From JBAYOE01 sp050950065 (GTDB lineage Bacteria; Spirochaetota; Spirochaetia; Sphaerochaetales; Sphaerochaetaceae), in assembly GCA_050950065.1 (NCBI GenBank), contig JBMNGX010000002.1, positions 1-64,000 on the forward strand: DNA of 64,000 bases, written 5' to 3'. The position numbers and the translations under genes were made by a program. Each line of letters begins with the position of its first letter. Position 1 is the stretch's first letter. Shown here one piece after another: positions 55,761 to 64,000 of the stretch. Below the pieces are notes generated by a model. The model made no database searches. It saw only the letters and a list, made by a program, of their open reading frames with translations, and was not told where the DNA came from.

Positions 55761-57137
55761 ATGAAAGAGAATAAATTAGTTGTCAAGAACGTCTATCGTC
55801 TATTAGCTGACCCAACTAAGGAGGCTCTTAGCAATGTAGATGTTTTCATCGAGGGGAATGTAATCAAAAAGATTGTCCCTACCTCCACTTTACCAATAGA
55901 AAAAAAATCAAAAATTATTGATGCTTCTAAATTGGTTATGGTTCCAGGGCTTGTAAATACCCACCACCACTTTTATCAAACATTAACGCGTAACCATCCT
56001 GCAGTTCAAAACGTTGAGCTATTTGATTGGTTACGCTTTTTGTACGATGTTTGGAAACATTTAGATGCAGATGCTATTTACTACTCCTCCCTTTTGGCAA
56101 TGGGGGAGCTGTTAAAAACAGGGTGTACCTTAACAACTGATCACCACTACATCTTTCCTCAAGGTGTAGATGAAGATTTAATTGGCTTACAATTTGAAGC
56201 TGCAGAAAAGTTAGGAATACGCTTTTCTCCTACCAGAGGCTCAATGTCTCTAAGTAAAAAGGATGGGGGTCTTCCTCCCGATTCGGTTGTCCAAACACAC
56301 GATGAAATTCTTAAAGATAGTGAACGAATTATCAATAAATATCACGATAGCAGTGAGTTTTCGATGAGAAAAGTGGCCCTTGCCCCATGTAGTCCCTTTA
56401 GCGTGACTAAAGAGTTAATGCGCGACAGTGCCCGTTTAGCTCGTAAATATGGGGTTAGGCTACACACCCACTTAGCTGAAACCAGAGATGAGAACGATTT
56501 TTGTATTGAGATGTATGGCAAACGACCTGTTGCCTTAATGCAAGAGTGTGAATTTATTGGTGAAGACGTTTATTATGCTCACGGAATTCACTTCAACGAT
56601 GAAGAACTTCAGATCCTCAAAGAGACAAAATCTCATATAGTTCACTGCCCCTCATCAAATATGAGATTGGGTTCAGGGATTTGTAAAGTTGATCAAATGT
56701 TAGAAATGGGAATTAACGTGGGATTGGGAGTAGATGGATCTGCTTCCAACGACTCTTCTGATATGTTAGGGGAAGTTCGCCAAGCTTTGTTATTACAGCG
56801 GGTAGAAAAAGGGGCAGATGCTCTAACAACCAGTGAAGCTTACACCATGGCAACAGTAAATGGGGCCAAAATCTTAAACTACAACAAAGTTGGAAAACTG
56901 TTAGAGGGGTGGGCTGCTGATGCTGCCTTATTTGATGTGCACAACCTCTATTATGGGGGTGCGTTATCTGATCCTGTAGCATCTCTAATATTTTGTGGCT
57001 CTGATCACACAGCTGAGTACACCATTGTGAATGGAAAAGTTGTTGTTGAAAATAGGAGATTAGTTGGCTTTGATGAAGATGAAATATTTAATAAAGCCAA
57101 CTTAATAAGTAGCAATATGCTCCGTAAAGGGAGCTAA
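55761..57137 (+). CDS. 8-oxoguanine deaminase-type amidohydrolase
   Basis: A 458-residue metal-dependent deaminase of the 8-oxoguanine deaminase / AtzB-like group, hydrolysing an exocyclic amino group on a purine ring. It shows VNTHHHFYQTLTRN (metal HxH), YYSSLLAMGELLKTGCTLTTDHHY, a second metal His in RLHTHLAET, EDVYYAHGIHF, HCPSSNMRLGSG and GLGVDGSASNDSSDM. By context it would deliver a xanthine- or urate-like product to XdhD/YgfM. Guanine deaminase itself is an alternative. Confidence 0.85.
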   Translation: MKENKLVVKNVYRLLADPTKEALSNVDVFIEGNVIKKIVPTSTLPIEKKSKIIDASKLVMVPGLVNTHHHFYQTLTRNHPAVQNVELFDWLRFLYDVWKHLDADAIYYSSLLAMGELLKTGCTLTTDHHYIFPQGVDEDLIGLQFEAAEKLGIRFSPTRGSMSLSKKDGGLPPDSVVQTHDEILKDSERIINKYHDSSEFSMRKVALAPCSPFSVTKELMRDSARLARKYGVRLHTHLAETRDENDFCIEMYGKRPVALMQECEFIGEDVYYAHGIHFNDEELQILKETKSHIVHCPSSNMRLGSGICKVDQMLEMGINVGLGVDGSASNDSSDMLGEVRQALLLQRVEKGADALTTSEAYTMATVNGAKILNYNKVGKLLEGWAADAALFDVHNLYYGGALSDPVASLIFCGSDHTAEYTIVNGKVVVENRRLVGFDEDEIFNKANLISSNMLRKGS

Positions 57138-57147
57138 AGGAGAAGTT

Positions 57148-57993
57148 ATGATAACCGAATATATAAGGTCATCATCAGCTGAAGAAGCTCTGCTTGAACT
57201 TCAAAAAGGGCAAAACAAAGCAGCCTTCCTTGCTGGCGGAACAGAGATTCAGCGCCTAGGTTCTAGTGTTAAAGTCACTAAAGTTGTCTCTTTAAAAGAT
57301 TTGAAGTTAAATGAAATAAGCAAAAAAGATGATGTAGTTAGAATTGGTTCAACAGTTACATTTCAACAAGCTTTAGATTCATCGGATGTTCCCCAATATC
57401 TAAAAGAGGCTTTGTTGTTTATGAACTCTCGCCCAAAAAGAAGTGTAGCTACAATTGGGGGGAATATAGCTCTAAGTAGAGATGATTCATACTTAATGAG
57501 CACCCTCATTGCAGCAAAAGCACGTCTTGTGCTAGGAAACGTCACCCAAGAGGGCACTTATAGTGAAGAAGATATCCCAATCAGAGAGTATCACAGTTTT
57601 AAAGAACATTTTGATGGTTCTCTAATATTGGCAATAATTTTAAATAAGCCAAGAAGATTTGTTGCCAGTGAAAGATTTGCAATTACTGCCCAATCGTTGG
57701 CTGCCCTAACTCTCTCATTTGGAGCAGATATCTCTTCCAAAGAGGTGCGCGATGTGAGAATTGCTGCAGCCATTAAAGGAAGTGGGGTGGTTAGATTAAC
57801 TGAGATAGAGAAAGAGCTCAGTGGCCAAAGAGTTGTAAAAGCTGAAGATATTGCAATCCATGTTGGAGATGATATCGCTTTTGTAGATGATATAACTGGC
57901 AAAGGCTCTTATAAAAAATATATTTTAGCAACAGCAGTTGCCGATTTATACAACAGATGTTTGAAAGCTATTGAGAAAGGAGGCATCGCATGA
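57148..57993 (+). CDS. ygfM: FAD-binding subunit of selenium-dependent xanthine dehydrogenase (YgfM)
   Basis: A 281-residue subunit of the CO dehydrogenase/xanthine dehydrogenase flavoprotein family. The FAD pyrophosphate loop is FLAGGTEIQRLG and the second FAD contact is MNSRPKRSVATIGGNIALSRDDSY. It accepts electrons from the molybdenum subunit, with which its stop codon overlaps by 4 bp (ATGA). It lacks its own Fe-S binding motif. Typical length. Confidence 0.92.
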   Translation: MITEYIRSSSAEEALLELQKGQNKAAFLAGGTEIQRLGSSVKVTKVVSLKDLKLNEISKKDDVVRIGSTVTFQQALDSSDVPQYLKEALLFMNSRPKRSVATIGGNIALSRDDSYLMSTLIAAKARLVLGNVTQEGTYSEEDIPIREYHSFKEHFDGSLILAIILNKPRRFVASERFAITAQSLAALTLSFGADISSKEVRDVRIAAAIKGSGVVRLTEIEKELSGQRVVKAEDIAIHVGDDIAFVDDITGKGSYKKYILATAVADLYNRCLKAIEKGGIA

Positions 57994-60869
57994 TTGTCAA
58001 CTTCACAATAAATGGCAAAAAAATTAAAAAAGAGGTAAAAGTTAACGCCTCTTTAAGAGAAGTATTAGTTGAACTGGGACACTTTTCAGTTAGAGATAGT
58101 GATGATGGGGAGGGCTTTGCCGGTAGTGATACTGTCATAGTTGATAATAAGCCTATCTACTCAAACTTGATGTTGGCACTCGAAGCTGATGGGTGTGATA
58201 TCAGAACACCCGACTCATTATCTGTTTTAGGTAAACTAAATCATGTTCAACAGGCAATGATTGATGCTGGAGTTGTCCAATCTGCTTATAACGCCCCAGC
58301 TGCAGCACTTCTGCTCACTTGGCTATTGGAGAACAACCCAAAACCAACTAAAGAAGATATTAAAGATACCCTTTCAGGAATATTAATTAGAGATGCAGGG
58401 TATGAACACTACTACTTAGCTGTAAAACTTGCCCAAGAATATTTAGAAAAAGGATCTTACACTAGTGAAATAGCTCCTGAGTTTAGAGATCATTTAGACT
58501 ATGTTGGAAAGGTTAAACCAAAAGTTGATGGACGTCAGTTAGTTGCGGGATGGAAATCTTTTGTTGAAGATAGGGTAGAACCAGGTGCTTGTTCATTAGT
58601 GATGCTTCGTAGCCCCCATCCTCACGCCTACATTACAAAAATTGATACCACTGAAGCTGAGAAAGTTGAAGGGGTTGTAACAATTATTACAGCTGCAAAC
58701 TGTCCCGATGTTTATTATATGTCAGCAGGACAAGGAAACCCTGAACCCTCTCCTTATGATAGGCGCCTATTTAACTGGAAAGTACGTCACGTTGGAGATC
58801 GGGTTGCTGCGATAGTGGCAGAAACAGAACAGCAAGCTTTAGAAGCTAAAAGTAAAATTGTTGTCGAATACGATGTTTTAGAACCTGTTTTTACTGTTGA
58901 TCAAGCAATGGCTAAAGATGCTCCAATAATTCAAAATGGAAAAGCAGTTTATCTAAGTGGAGCGCCTAGTGATTTAGATAAGTACAACAAAGGTGTTGAT
59001 CCAAGGGAGGGGCAAGTAGTTTATCCATTCCCCCTTCATGGTGATATTAGAAAAAACATTGCTTCTCATGCCAATGGGGCAATTGGAGATGTTGAAAAAG
59101 GGTTTAACGAAGCTGATGAAATTATTGATGAAATTTATGAGACAACTCAAATTCAGTGTACCCCATTGGAAGTTCACTTAGTCTATTCCAAAATTGATAA
59201 CGACCGATTGGTCATTCACGCCTCAACTCAAGTTCCATTTCATACCAGAAGAATAGTGGCTCGAGTTTGTGGAATAAGTGAAAACAAAGTCCACGTTATT
59301 AAAGAGAAGGTTGGGGGAGGTTACGGTTCTAAACAAGATATCTTAGTTGAAGATGTAGCTGGTTATGCAACTTGGCTAACACGGAGGGCAATTTATTACC
59401 GTAACACCCGCGAAGAGGAGTTTATCGCTAACAGCACCCGTCACCCAATGAAAATAAGGGTTAAAATGGGAGCTAAAAAAGATGGAAAACTAACTGGTGT
59501 TTACATGGATGTTAGGGCCAACACAGGTCCTTATGGAAACCACTGTTTAACTGTACCAATGAACGCCTGTTCCAAAACTCTCCCTCTTTTAAATTGTCCT
59601 AATATGAAATTTGATGTGACAACATACTACACAAATATCCCCCCTGCAGGAGCTTACCAAGGTTATGGTGCTCCCAAAGGCTCTTATGCTCTAATGACTG
59701 CTTTAGCTGAAATGGCAGCTAAAATAGGTGTTGATCCTTTAGAGATGGCTAAAAAGAACCACGTTGAAAAAGGGTTTATGTTAGAGATTCTTAAAAGTTT
59801 AGGAGAGGGAAGAGAGGGAACTGTTGTCCCTGTTGGCTCTTGTGGACTACGTAAAGCGTTAGAACAAGGTGCTGAAATGATCCAATGGGGTAAAAAAGAG
59901 AAAGGTGTTAGTGATGAGTGGAAAGTTGGTAAAGGGTTTGCCATGATTCAACAAGGATCAGGTCTTCCCGGTTTAGATCACTCAATGTGTGACGTAGTAA
60001 TGCACACCGATGGCACTTTCATTGTCCACTCAGGTGGGGCAGATATTGGAACTGGTTTAGATACAATTAGTGTGAAAATAGTTAGTGAAGTTATGAAAGT
60101 TGAGATGGATAAAGTTTCAATCATCTCTGGTGATACTGACAATACTATGTTTGACACAGGCTCTTATGCCTCCAGTGGAACTTACTTCAGCGGAGGAGCA
60201 ACCTTAAAAGCAGCTTTAGATCTTAAAGATAAAGTTTTAAAAGAGGCTGCACTACAGATGGATGAAAAAGTTGAAGATCTTGAATTAAGAGCCCCTGGAG
60301 TTGTCTACTCAGCAAAAAGCAAAAAAGAGCTAACTTATCATCAAATTAGTCACCAAGCAACCAGTGGAGTTGGAAGAGGGCAAATTATGGGCTATGGCTC
60401 GTTTGCGACTGAAAATGCTGCTATACCATATGGGGCTCACTTTGCCCAAGTTGCTGTAAATATTAGAACCGGACAAATCAAAGTTGACAAGTTTTATGCC
60501 CTTCAAGATGCAGGAACTCCAATCAATCCAGAGTTAGCTCTTTGTCAAATGTATGGGGCTGCTTTGAAGTCGATTGGACACACCTTATATGAGAATATGG
60601 TCTTAGATGAAAACGGAGTTTGTATAACGCCTGATTTCACCCGTTATGGGATTCCAATGGTAACTGAACAACCTGAGGACTTTAAGGCTGTTTTAATTGA
60701 TGAAGATGATGAATTTGGCCCATTTGGGGCAAAGTCAATCAGCGAAATAGCTACTAACGGTGCAGCTCCAGCTATAGCTAATGCTATCTACGATGCCGTT
60801 GGTATTTGGATGCGCTCGTGGCCCTTTACTCCTGAGAAAATTTTAAGGGAGTTGGGGAAGATCTCATAA
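57990..60869 (+). CDS. xdhD: Selenium-dependent xanthine dehydrogenase molybdenum subunit XdhD
   Basis: A 959-residue enzyme very close in layout to E. coli XdhD (about 956). Residues 1-150 have the shape of the two [2Fe-2S] domains of xanthine dehydrogenase but none of the eight ligand cysteines: loop 33-47 reads SVRDSDDGEGFAGSD, and positions 98, 101, 133 and 135 are S, N, I, D. The molybdenum part has VGGGYGSKQDI and the catalytic glutamate Glu919 in GAKSISEIATNG. No in-frame TGA is present, so selenium would be a cofactor atom rather than selenocysteine. Likely oxidises xanthine or hypoxanthine, with YgfM/YgfK as electron acceptors. Confidence 0.94.
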   Translation: MIVNFTINGKKIKKEVKVNASLREVLVELGHFSVRDSDDGEGFAGSDTVIVDNKPIYSNLMLALEADGCDIRTPDSLSVLGKLNHVQQAMIDAGVVQSAYNAPAAALLLTWLLENNPKPTKEDIKDTLSGILIRDAGYEHYYLAVKLAQEYLEKGSYTSEIAPEFRDHLDYVGKVKPKVDGRQLVAGWKSFVEDRVEPGACSLVMLRSPHPHAYITKIDTTEAEKVEGVVTIITAANCPDVYYMSAGQGNPEPSPYDRRLFNWKVRHVGDRVAAIVAETEQQALEAKSKIVVEYDVLEPVFTVDQAMAKDAPIIQNGKAVYLSGAPSDLDKYNKGVDPREGQVVYPFPLHGDIRKNIASHANGAIGDVEKGFNEADEIIDEIYETTQIQCTPLEVHLVYSKIDNDRLVIHASTQVPFHTRRIVARVCGISENKVHVIKEKVGGGYGSKQDILVEDVAGYATWLTRRAIYYRNTREEEFIANSTRHPMKIRVKMGAKKDGKLTGVYMDVRANTGPYGNHCLTVPMNACSKTLPLLNCPNMKFDVTTYYTNIPPAGAYQGYGAPKGSYALMTALAEMAAKIGVDPLEMAKKNHVEKGFMLEILKSLGEGREGTVVPVGSCGLRKALEQGAEMIQWGKKEKGVSDEWKVGKGFAMIQQGSGLPGLDHSMCDVVMHTDGTFIVHSGGADIGTGLDTISVKIVSEVMKVEMDKVSIISGDTDNTMFDTGSYASSGTYFSGGATLKAALDLKDKVLKEAALQMDEKVEDLELRAPGVVYSAKSKKELTYHQISHQATSGVGRGQIMGYGSFATENAAIPYGAHFAQVAVNIRTGQIKVDKFYALQDAGTPINPELALCQMYGAALKSIGHTLYENMVLDENGVCITPDFTRYGIPMVTEQPEDFKAVLIDEDDEFGPFGAKSISEIATNGAAPAIANAIYDAVGIWMRSWPFTPEKILRELGKIS

Positions 60870-60874
60870 TCTTA

Positions 60875-60909
60875 GGCAGACTCCCTCTATAAAATGGGGG
60901 GAGTCTGCC
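60875..60909 (+). terminator. Terminator after xdhD
   Basis: The 11-bp perfect stem GGCAGACTCCC/GGGAGTCTGCC (60875-60885 with 60899-60909), 5 bp after the xdhD stop, is followed by CCTCTTATTT. It separates the ygfK-xdhD operon from ygeW. Confidence 0.8.
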
Positions 60910-60920
60910 CCTCTTATTTG

Positions 60921-60973
60921 TGCAACAAATTGCAACAAATTCAATAGACACCCCATTTCCCTCGTGATATAAT
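60921..60973 (+). promoter_or_regulatory. ygeW promoter with paired TGCAACA operator
   Basis: Two identical TGCAACAAAT units (60921-60930 and 60931-60940) are followed by -35 TAGACA (60945-60950), a 17-nt spacer and a perfect -10 TATAAT (60968-60973). The heptamer pair, its 10-bp period and the 7 nt from its end to -35 equal those of the ygfK promoter, in inverted orientation. Confidence 0.7.
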
Positions 60974-61019
60974 TCATAATATAACTTACATTTACAAGAA
61001 AAACTGAGATGGAGGAATT

Positions 61020-62219
61020 ATGAAAGAAATTAAAGCCATTAAGAAAATGATCGACGACTTAAACAGGTTTGAGACCAAAAACATGTACCTTAGTGACTTT
61101 TTCCTTACCTGGGACAAGAGTGTTGATGAGTTAAAAGCTATTTTCGAGGTAGCTGAGATATTTAGGTCAATGAGAGGCCAAAATATTTCACCTAAACTTT
61201 TTGACAGTGGATTAGGAATCTCAATTTTTAGAGATAACTCCACAAGGACCCGTTTCAGTTTTGCTAGTGCCTGTAATATGTTGGGCTTAGAGGTGCAAGA
61301 TTTGGATGAGAGCACTTCTCAAATTGCCCACGGAGAGACAGTTCGAGAGACAGCCAATATGATCAGTTTTATGGCCGATGTTATTGGAATTAGAGATGAT
61401 ATGTACATTGGAAAAGGGCACACCTATATGAAAGAGGTTGCCGATTCTGTACAAGAGGGTTTTGACGATGGAATTTTAGAACAAAGACCCACTTTAATTA
61501 ACTTACAATGTGACATTGACCACCCAACTCAATCGATGGCAGATTTGCTTCATCTAATCAATCACTTTGGCTCTATCGAAAACCTAAAAGGGAAAAAAAT
61601 TGCCATGAGCTGGGCTTATAGCCCCTCTTATGGAAAACCCCTTTCAGTACCTCAAGGGGTAATTGGATTGTTTAGCCGCTTTGGAATGGATGTTGTGTTA
61701 GCCCACCCTGAAGGGTACAACGTAATGAAAGATGTTGAAGATATTGCCAAAAGAAACGCAACAGCCTCTGGTGGAAGCTTTAGGAGAGTCGATTCAATGG
61801 CTGAAGCATTCCAAGATGCTGATATTGTTTATCCAAAGAGCTGGGCCCCATTTGCTGTGATGGAAGAGAGAACTCAATTAGTTAGCGATGGAAAGTTTGA
61901 TCAACTCGATGCCTTAGAGCAAAAGTGCTTATTAAATAATGCTAAGTATAAAGATTGGGAGTGTACCGAAGAGTTAATGGCTCTCACCAAAGATAAGAAA
62001 GCACTTTATATGCACTGTCTTCCAGCTGATATAAGCAAAGTAAGTTGTGATGAGGGTGAGGTAGTGCCTTCAGTATTTAATCGTTACAGAGTAGATATGT
62101 ACAAAGAGGCCTCTTATAAGCCTTACGTTATTGCTGCAATGATGTTCTTATCAAAATTTAAAAACCCAACTGAGAAACTTCATGAGATTTTACAAAGAGA
62201 TAGTAAAAGGGTGAGGTAA
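61020..62219 (+). CDS. ygeW: Knotted carbamoyltransferase YgeW
   Basis: A 399-residue member of the aspartate/ornithine transcarbamylase fold. The carbamoyl-phosphate loop is STRTR at residues 74-78, HPTQSMADLLHL is the second binding motif, and YMHCLPAD near the C-terminus is the ornithine/aspartate-loop region. The YgeW group is associated with selenium-dependent purine catabolism and its carbamoyl acceptor is not known. GGAGG before the ATG at 61020; it has its own promoter and terminator. Confidence 0.93.
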   Translation: MKEIKAIKKMIDDLNRFETKNMYLSDFFLTWDKSVDELKAIFEVAEIFRSMRGQNISPKLFDSGLGISIFRDNSTRTRFSFASACNMLGLEVQDLDESTSQIAHGETVRETANMISFMADVIGIRDDMYIGKGHTYMKEVADSVQEGFDDGILEQRPTLINLQCDIDHPTQSMADLLHLINHFGSIENLKGKKIAMSWAYSPSYGKPLSVPQGVIGLFSRFGMDVVLAHPEGYNVMKDVEDIAKRNATASGGSFRRVDSMAEAFQDADIVYPKSWAPFAVMEERTQLVSDGKFDQLDALEQKCLLNNAKYKDWECTEELMALTKDKKALYMHCLPADISKVSCDEGEVVPSVFNRYRVDMYKEASYKPYVIAAMMFLSKFKNPTEKLHEILQRDSKRVR

Positions 62220-62242
62220 TTCAACTTCACGAAAATATTTTT

Positions 62243-62270
62243 CCCGACGGTGAAAACTGTCGGGGTTTTT
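62243..62270 (+). terminator. Rho-independent terminator after ygeW
   Basis: The stem CCCGACGG/CTGTCGGG (62243-62250 with 62257-62264, one G-T pair) is followed by GTTTTT. It lies 23 bp after the ygeW stop. Confidence 0.85.
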
Positions 62271-62318
62271 ATTTGTAGGTTGAGCTTAGAGGTGTTATCT
62301 TAAAAAGAGGAGGAGATG

Positions 62319-64000
62319 ATGATTAATAGCAAACAGATAAAAAAACTTATTAAAGTTGCTAGTGGTCGCATTGAAGCCGACTTAGTAATTAGAAATGGTA
62401 AAGTTGTAGATATCTTCAATAAACGAATAGTTTCTGGTGATATTGCAATAGTTGATGGAGTGATTGCTGGAATTGGCAACTATGAAGCAAAAGAGATCTA
62501 CGATGCAAAAGGGGCCTACGTCTCTAGTGGCTTTATTGATGCCCATGTACATATCGAATCCTCTTTAGTAGATCCTGCCTCTTTTTCTAAACTTTTAGTT
62601 CCCCATGGGACAACTACAGCAATAGTTGACCCGCATGAAATATGTAACGTAGCTGGCTTAGATGGTTTTGATTACATGTTGGAAAACTCAGCAAACCTCC
62701 CTCTCTCTATTTTTGTAATGTTTCCATCATGCGTACCTTCCACTGTCTTTGAACATGCAGGAGCGATTTTAGATGCCTCAAAGGTTGCCCAAAGAATTGA
62801 TCGAGATAGAGTATTAGGATTGGGTGAGATGATGGATATGGTGGGAACTATTGAAGCTCAAGATCACATAGTGGATAAACTCCTTGTTGCCCACAATGCC
62901 AACAAAATGATAGATGGACACGGTCCAATGTTAAAAGATTTGGAGTTAAATGCTTTTGCTGCAGCAGGCATCAAAACAGATCACGAGTGTACAACAGCTG
63001 AAGAACTTACCGATCGTCTTCAAAGGGGAATGTATGTGATGCTGCGTGAAGGTTCAGCAACTCAAGATTTAAGAAAACTCCTTCCTGCAGTGACTAAAGA
63101 AAATAGTCGTTACTGCCTATTTTGTACCGATGATCGCCAACCTTTTTCCATCCTAGAAGAGGGACACATTGATAATCATTTAAGAATTGCAGTACAGGAG
63201 GGCTTAGATCCTCTTGAGGCTCTTAGGATGGCTACTATAAATGCTGCAGAGTGTTACTCATTAAATGATCGAGGAGCAATTGCCCCAGGAAGAAGGGCAG
63301 ATCTAGTTATTTTAGAAGATTTAAAGAATTTTAAAGTTCTTAAAGTTTTCACTGGTGGAAAAGAGTACAAAGAAGAGAGTTTAAGTAAAGAGGCTCCAAT
63401 TAGTAAATCGGTGTTATCAAAGGTTAATATTGGCTCTTACTCAGCTGATAAACTTAAATTGAAACTAAACTCAACCGATGTAAAAGTTATCGGAATTCAA
63501 AAAGGCTCTTTAATTACCACTAAAGAAAGAGCCACAGTTAAAGTGGACAAAGATGGTTATTATGAAAATGACCCTGATGTAGATATTGTAAAGTTGGCTG
63601 TTTTAGAGCGCCACAGAGCGACAGGTAATGTTGGATTGGCTTTGTTAAGAGGCCTTAATCTTAACAATGGAGCAGTAGCTACTACAATCGCCCACGATTC
63701 ACACAATGTGATTGTAGCAGGGGATAACGATGTTGACATCGATGTTGCCATTAAAGAGTTAAAAAGACTTGGTGGAGGCCTTTTGATTGTCCAAAATGGA
63801 AAGGTCCTTGAAGCATTAGAACTTCCTATTGGAGGCCTTATGACTAACAAAGGGGGCCTTTATGTTAAAGATAAATTAGAAGCTTTACATAAAGTAGCTA
63901 TAGAGAAGTTGGGAATGGATAGCGACGGAGATCCTTTTACCACCTTAAGCTTTATGGCTTTGCCAGTTATACCCTCATTAAAAGTTACCGATATGGGATT
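62319..64000 (+). CDS. ade: Adenine deaminase, C-terminus cut by window edge
   Basis: Converts adenine to hypoxanthine, feeding the xanthine dehydrogenase of the same cluster. I read 560 codons to the window edge; the usual length is about 580-600, so only a small C-terminal part is missing. The N-terminal amidohydrolase part shows VSSGFIDAHVHIESSLVDP (metal HxH), TTAIVDPHEICNVAG, MIDGHGPML and FCTDDRQPF, and a C-terminal domain with THDSHN-like IAHDSHNVIVAG follows. Start: the ATG at 62319 has AGGAGG five bases upstream; the ATG at 62316 is directly adjacent and also possible. Confidence 0.94.
   Translation, partial: MINSKQIKKLIKVASGRIEADLVIRNGKVVDIFNKRIVSGDIAIVDGVIAGIGNYEAKEIYDAKGAYVSSGFIDAHVHIESSLVDPASFSKLLVPHGTTTAIVDPHEICNVAGLDGFDYMLENSANLPLSIFVMFPSCVPSTVFEHAGAILDASKVAQRIDRDRVLGLGEMMDMVGTIEAQDHIVDKLLVAHNANKMIDGHGPMLKDLELNAFAAAGIKTDHECTTAEELTDRLQRGMYVMLREGSATQDLRKLLPAVTKENSRYCLFCTDDRQPFSILEEGHIDNHLRIAVQEGLDPLEALRMATINAAECYSLNDRGAIAPGRRADLVILEDLKNFKVLKVFTGGKEYKEESLSKEAPISKSVLSKVNIGSYSADKLKLKLNSTDVKVIGIQKGSLITTKERATVKVDKDGYYENDPDVDIVKLAVLERHRATGNVGLALLRGLNLNNGAVATTIAHDSHNVIVAGDNDVDIDVAIKELKRLGGGLLIVQNGKVLEALELPIGGLMTNKGGLYVKDKLEALHKVAIEKLGMDSDGDPFTTLSFMALPVIPSLKVTDMG

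Noticed and set aside
57990..60869. Selenocysteine in XdhD or neighbouring ORFs
   Set aside because: No in-frame TGA interrupts xdhD, ygfM or ygfK; the selenium in these enzymes is a non-protein cofactor.

Overview
The window is AT-rich chromosomal DNA from an anaerobic or microaerobic diderm bacterium, most likely a spirochaete. The evidence for that is indirect: lipoproteins and outer-membrane barrels mixed with a low-G+C codon style, glycogen genes, a 6S RNA gene beside a ZapB-like gene and infC-rpmI-rplT, and an E. coli-like ygfK/ssnA/ygeY/ygfM/xdhD/ygeW set. I could not run a search, so the lineage is an inference.

Regions. 1-14.7 kb: housekeeping genes (speA, DUF488, acyltransferase, tRNA-Asn, galE, phosphohexomutase, rRNA methyltransferase, amidohydrolase, glnS, MATE exporter, HtrA protease, uvrB). 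14.7-16.2 kb: a caspase-like lipoprotein gene translationally coupled to a small outer-membrane protein gene, both frameshifted as sequenced. 16.2-20.6 kb: a thiamine ABC transporter operon under a TPP riboswitch, and a NikR-like regulator that lacks nickel ligands. 20.6-25.4 kb: nnr, a small membrane protein, glgC, glgA. 25.4-31.7 kb: trxB, tsaB, a TPR protein apparently fused to TsaE, 6S RNA, ZapB-like, rplT, rpmI, infC, fba. 31.7-34.5 kb: tatD and a redox island (peroxiredoxin, thioredoxin, Crp/Fnr regulator). 34.8-36.8 kb: tRNA-Leu followed by an accessory island with a DUF4143 ATPase flanked by two sets of short direct repeats. 36.8-46 kb: cell-surface genes (two paralogous barrels, one fused to a TroA-like lipoprotein half; a frameshifted BamA-like protein; a Wzz-like protein with a degenerate kinase domain). 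46-49.7 kb: M20 amidohydrolase, threonine synthase and small genes. 49.8-64 kb: a selenium/molybdenum purine-catabolism cluster (ygfK, ssnA, ygeY, 8-oxoguanine-type deaminase, ygfM, xdhD, ygeW, adenine deaminase).

The most useful new observation is a shared promoter architecture in the purine cluster. The ygfK and ygeW promoters each carry two copies of the heptamer TGCAACA (or its complement) exactly 10 bp apart, ending 7 nt before the -35 box. This suggests one dedicated regulator for the cluster.

A second, cautionary observation is that many genes carry small indels. These include the essential ribosomal genes rpmI and rplT, where removing 1 and 4 bases restores canonical 66- and 118-residue proteins. 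Many of the broken genes below are therefore probably intact in the cell, and the indels look like uncorrected sequencing errors biased to insertions. I mark such genes as frameshifted as sequenced.
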